From NCBI GenBank assembly GCA_001274695.2, contig LARU01000004.1, positions 62,001 through 126,000 on the forward strand: a stretch of 64,000 nucleotides of DNA, written 5' to 3'. The DNA is from Azoarcus sp. PA01 (lineage in GTDB: Bacteria > Pseudomonadota > Gammaproteobacteria > Burkholderiales > Rhodocyclaceae). The position numbers and the translations under genes were made by a program. Below the pieces are notes generated by a model. The model was not told the DNA's origin. It searched no databases and saw only the letters and a list, made by a program, of their open reading frames with translations. Below, piece after piece: positions 63,809 through 64,000 of the stretch (position 1 is its first letter; each line of letters starts with the position of its first letter).

Positions 63809-64000
63809 TGGCCCATCCGTCCGCCTGCGCCGCCGTCGGCGCCGCCTGGTGCGCCGGCCTGATGCCCGATCCGGACATCGACGTCGACGAATGGGCCGAG
63901 CAATACCGCTACCTCCCGCCCGATAGCGCCGAGCCCGGCAAATTCCGCCTGTCGCGCACGCCCTTCATGCGCGACATCATGCGCGACCTCTCCCCGGGCT
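63808..64000 (+). CDS. Phage terminase large subunit, GpA family (3' end outside window)
   Basis: Only the first 64 residues are present. The conserved GpA start, AEPGKFRLSRTPFMRDIM after a WAEQYRYLPPDS segment, is clear. The ATPase and nuclease parts lie beyond the window. Confidence 0.85.
   Translation, partial: MAHPSACAAVGAAWCAGLMPDPDIDVDEWAEQYRYLPPDSAEPGKFRLSRTPFMRDIMRDLSPG

Larger units (their letters stand above)
46561..64000 (+). mobile_element. Prophage, left part (right end outside window)
   Basis: The segment runs from just beyond the ettA start, through integrase, early leftward genes, CI/Cro switch, replication and Mor-like genes, to GpA-type terminase at the window edge. The left junction probably lies between 46561 and 46662. 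No tRNA gene is present there. A CAAGCG-CTTAA-CGCTTG inverted repeat (46588-46604) and two TTACACCA direct repeats (46640-46647, 46652-46659) may be integrase core or arm sites. Confidence 0.85.

Overview
The window looks like a chromosome segment of a betaproteobacterium of the Azoarcus/Aromatoleum/Thauera type (Rhodocyclales). It has high GC, strong C/G bias at third codon positions, quinoprotein alcohol oxidation genes, many sigma-54 promoters and VF530/SlyX-type housekeeping genes. The assignment is by recognition of protein families only; no database was searched.

Left part (1-13.8 kb): mixed housekeeping and accessory genes. In order: the end of an FAD-dependent dehydrogenase, an IS110-family transposase followed by a 108-bp folded intergenic element, slyX, a thioredoxin-like protein, a metallophosphoesterase, an SDR-cupin-FmdE-like operon, a soluble PQQ sugar dehydrogenase, two toxin-antitoxin modules (Xre/RES and YefM/YoeB), an acyl-CoA thioesterase with VF530, and a BNR-propeller protein paired with a MoaD/ThiS-like protein.

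Middle part (12.1-41.5 kb): a quinoprotein alcohol-oxidation locus. The central enzyme at 33.1 kb is a PQQ alcohol dehydrogenase carrying the Asp-Tyr-Asp (D326-Y327-D328) signature of lanthanide-dependent enzymes. Around it are an aldehyde dehydrogenase, a seven-gene ABC/propeller operon of the type that accompanies PQQ-dependent catabolism, a MoxJ-like binding protein with cytochrome c PedF, a receptor closely resembling the PQQ receptor PqqU/YncD, a NosR-like flavin/iron-sulfur membrane protein coupled to a NarX/NarL-type two-component system, a tandem-Cache protein with a second TonB receptor, and a porin. Seven well-matched sigma-54 promoters sit in front of these units, on both strands, so the locus appears to be one sigma-54 regulon. 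Of the two AcoR-type regulators, one lacks GAFTGA and the DNA-binding domain. The other is complete in content but carries a one-base frameshift.

41.6-46.6 kb: a Na+/H+ antiporter, then an ettA-MBL hydrolase-small protein-methyltransferase operon on the minus strand.

46.6-64 kb: the left part of a lambdoid-type prophage that runs off the window. It starts with a tyrosine integrase. A leftward early operon from a strong PL-like promoter holds small proteins, a P-loop protein and a cytosine methylase. A CI(S24)/YdaS-Cro switch has TTAGGC-N3-GCCTAA operators at both early promoters. The rightward genes are CII-like, VapE helicase/primase, a Mor-type activator and small and large (GpA) terminase. 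Two unusual insertions stand out. Two integron-type gene cassettes with recognisable attC sites lie just inside the integrase with no integron integrase nearby. A 279-bp nested inverted repeat packed with GGTTGGAC units lies directly after the VapE gene and may be the phage origin.
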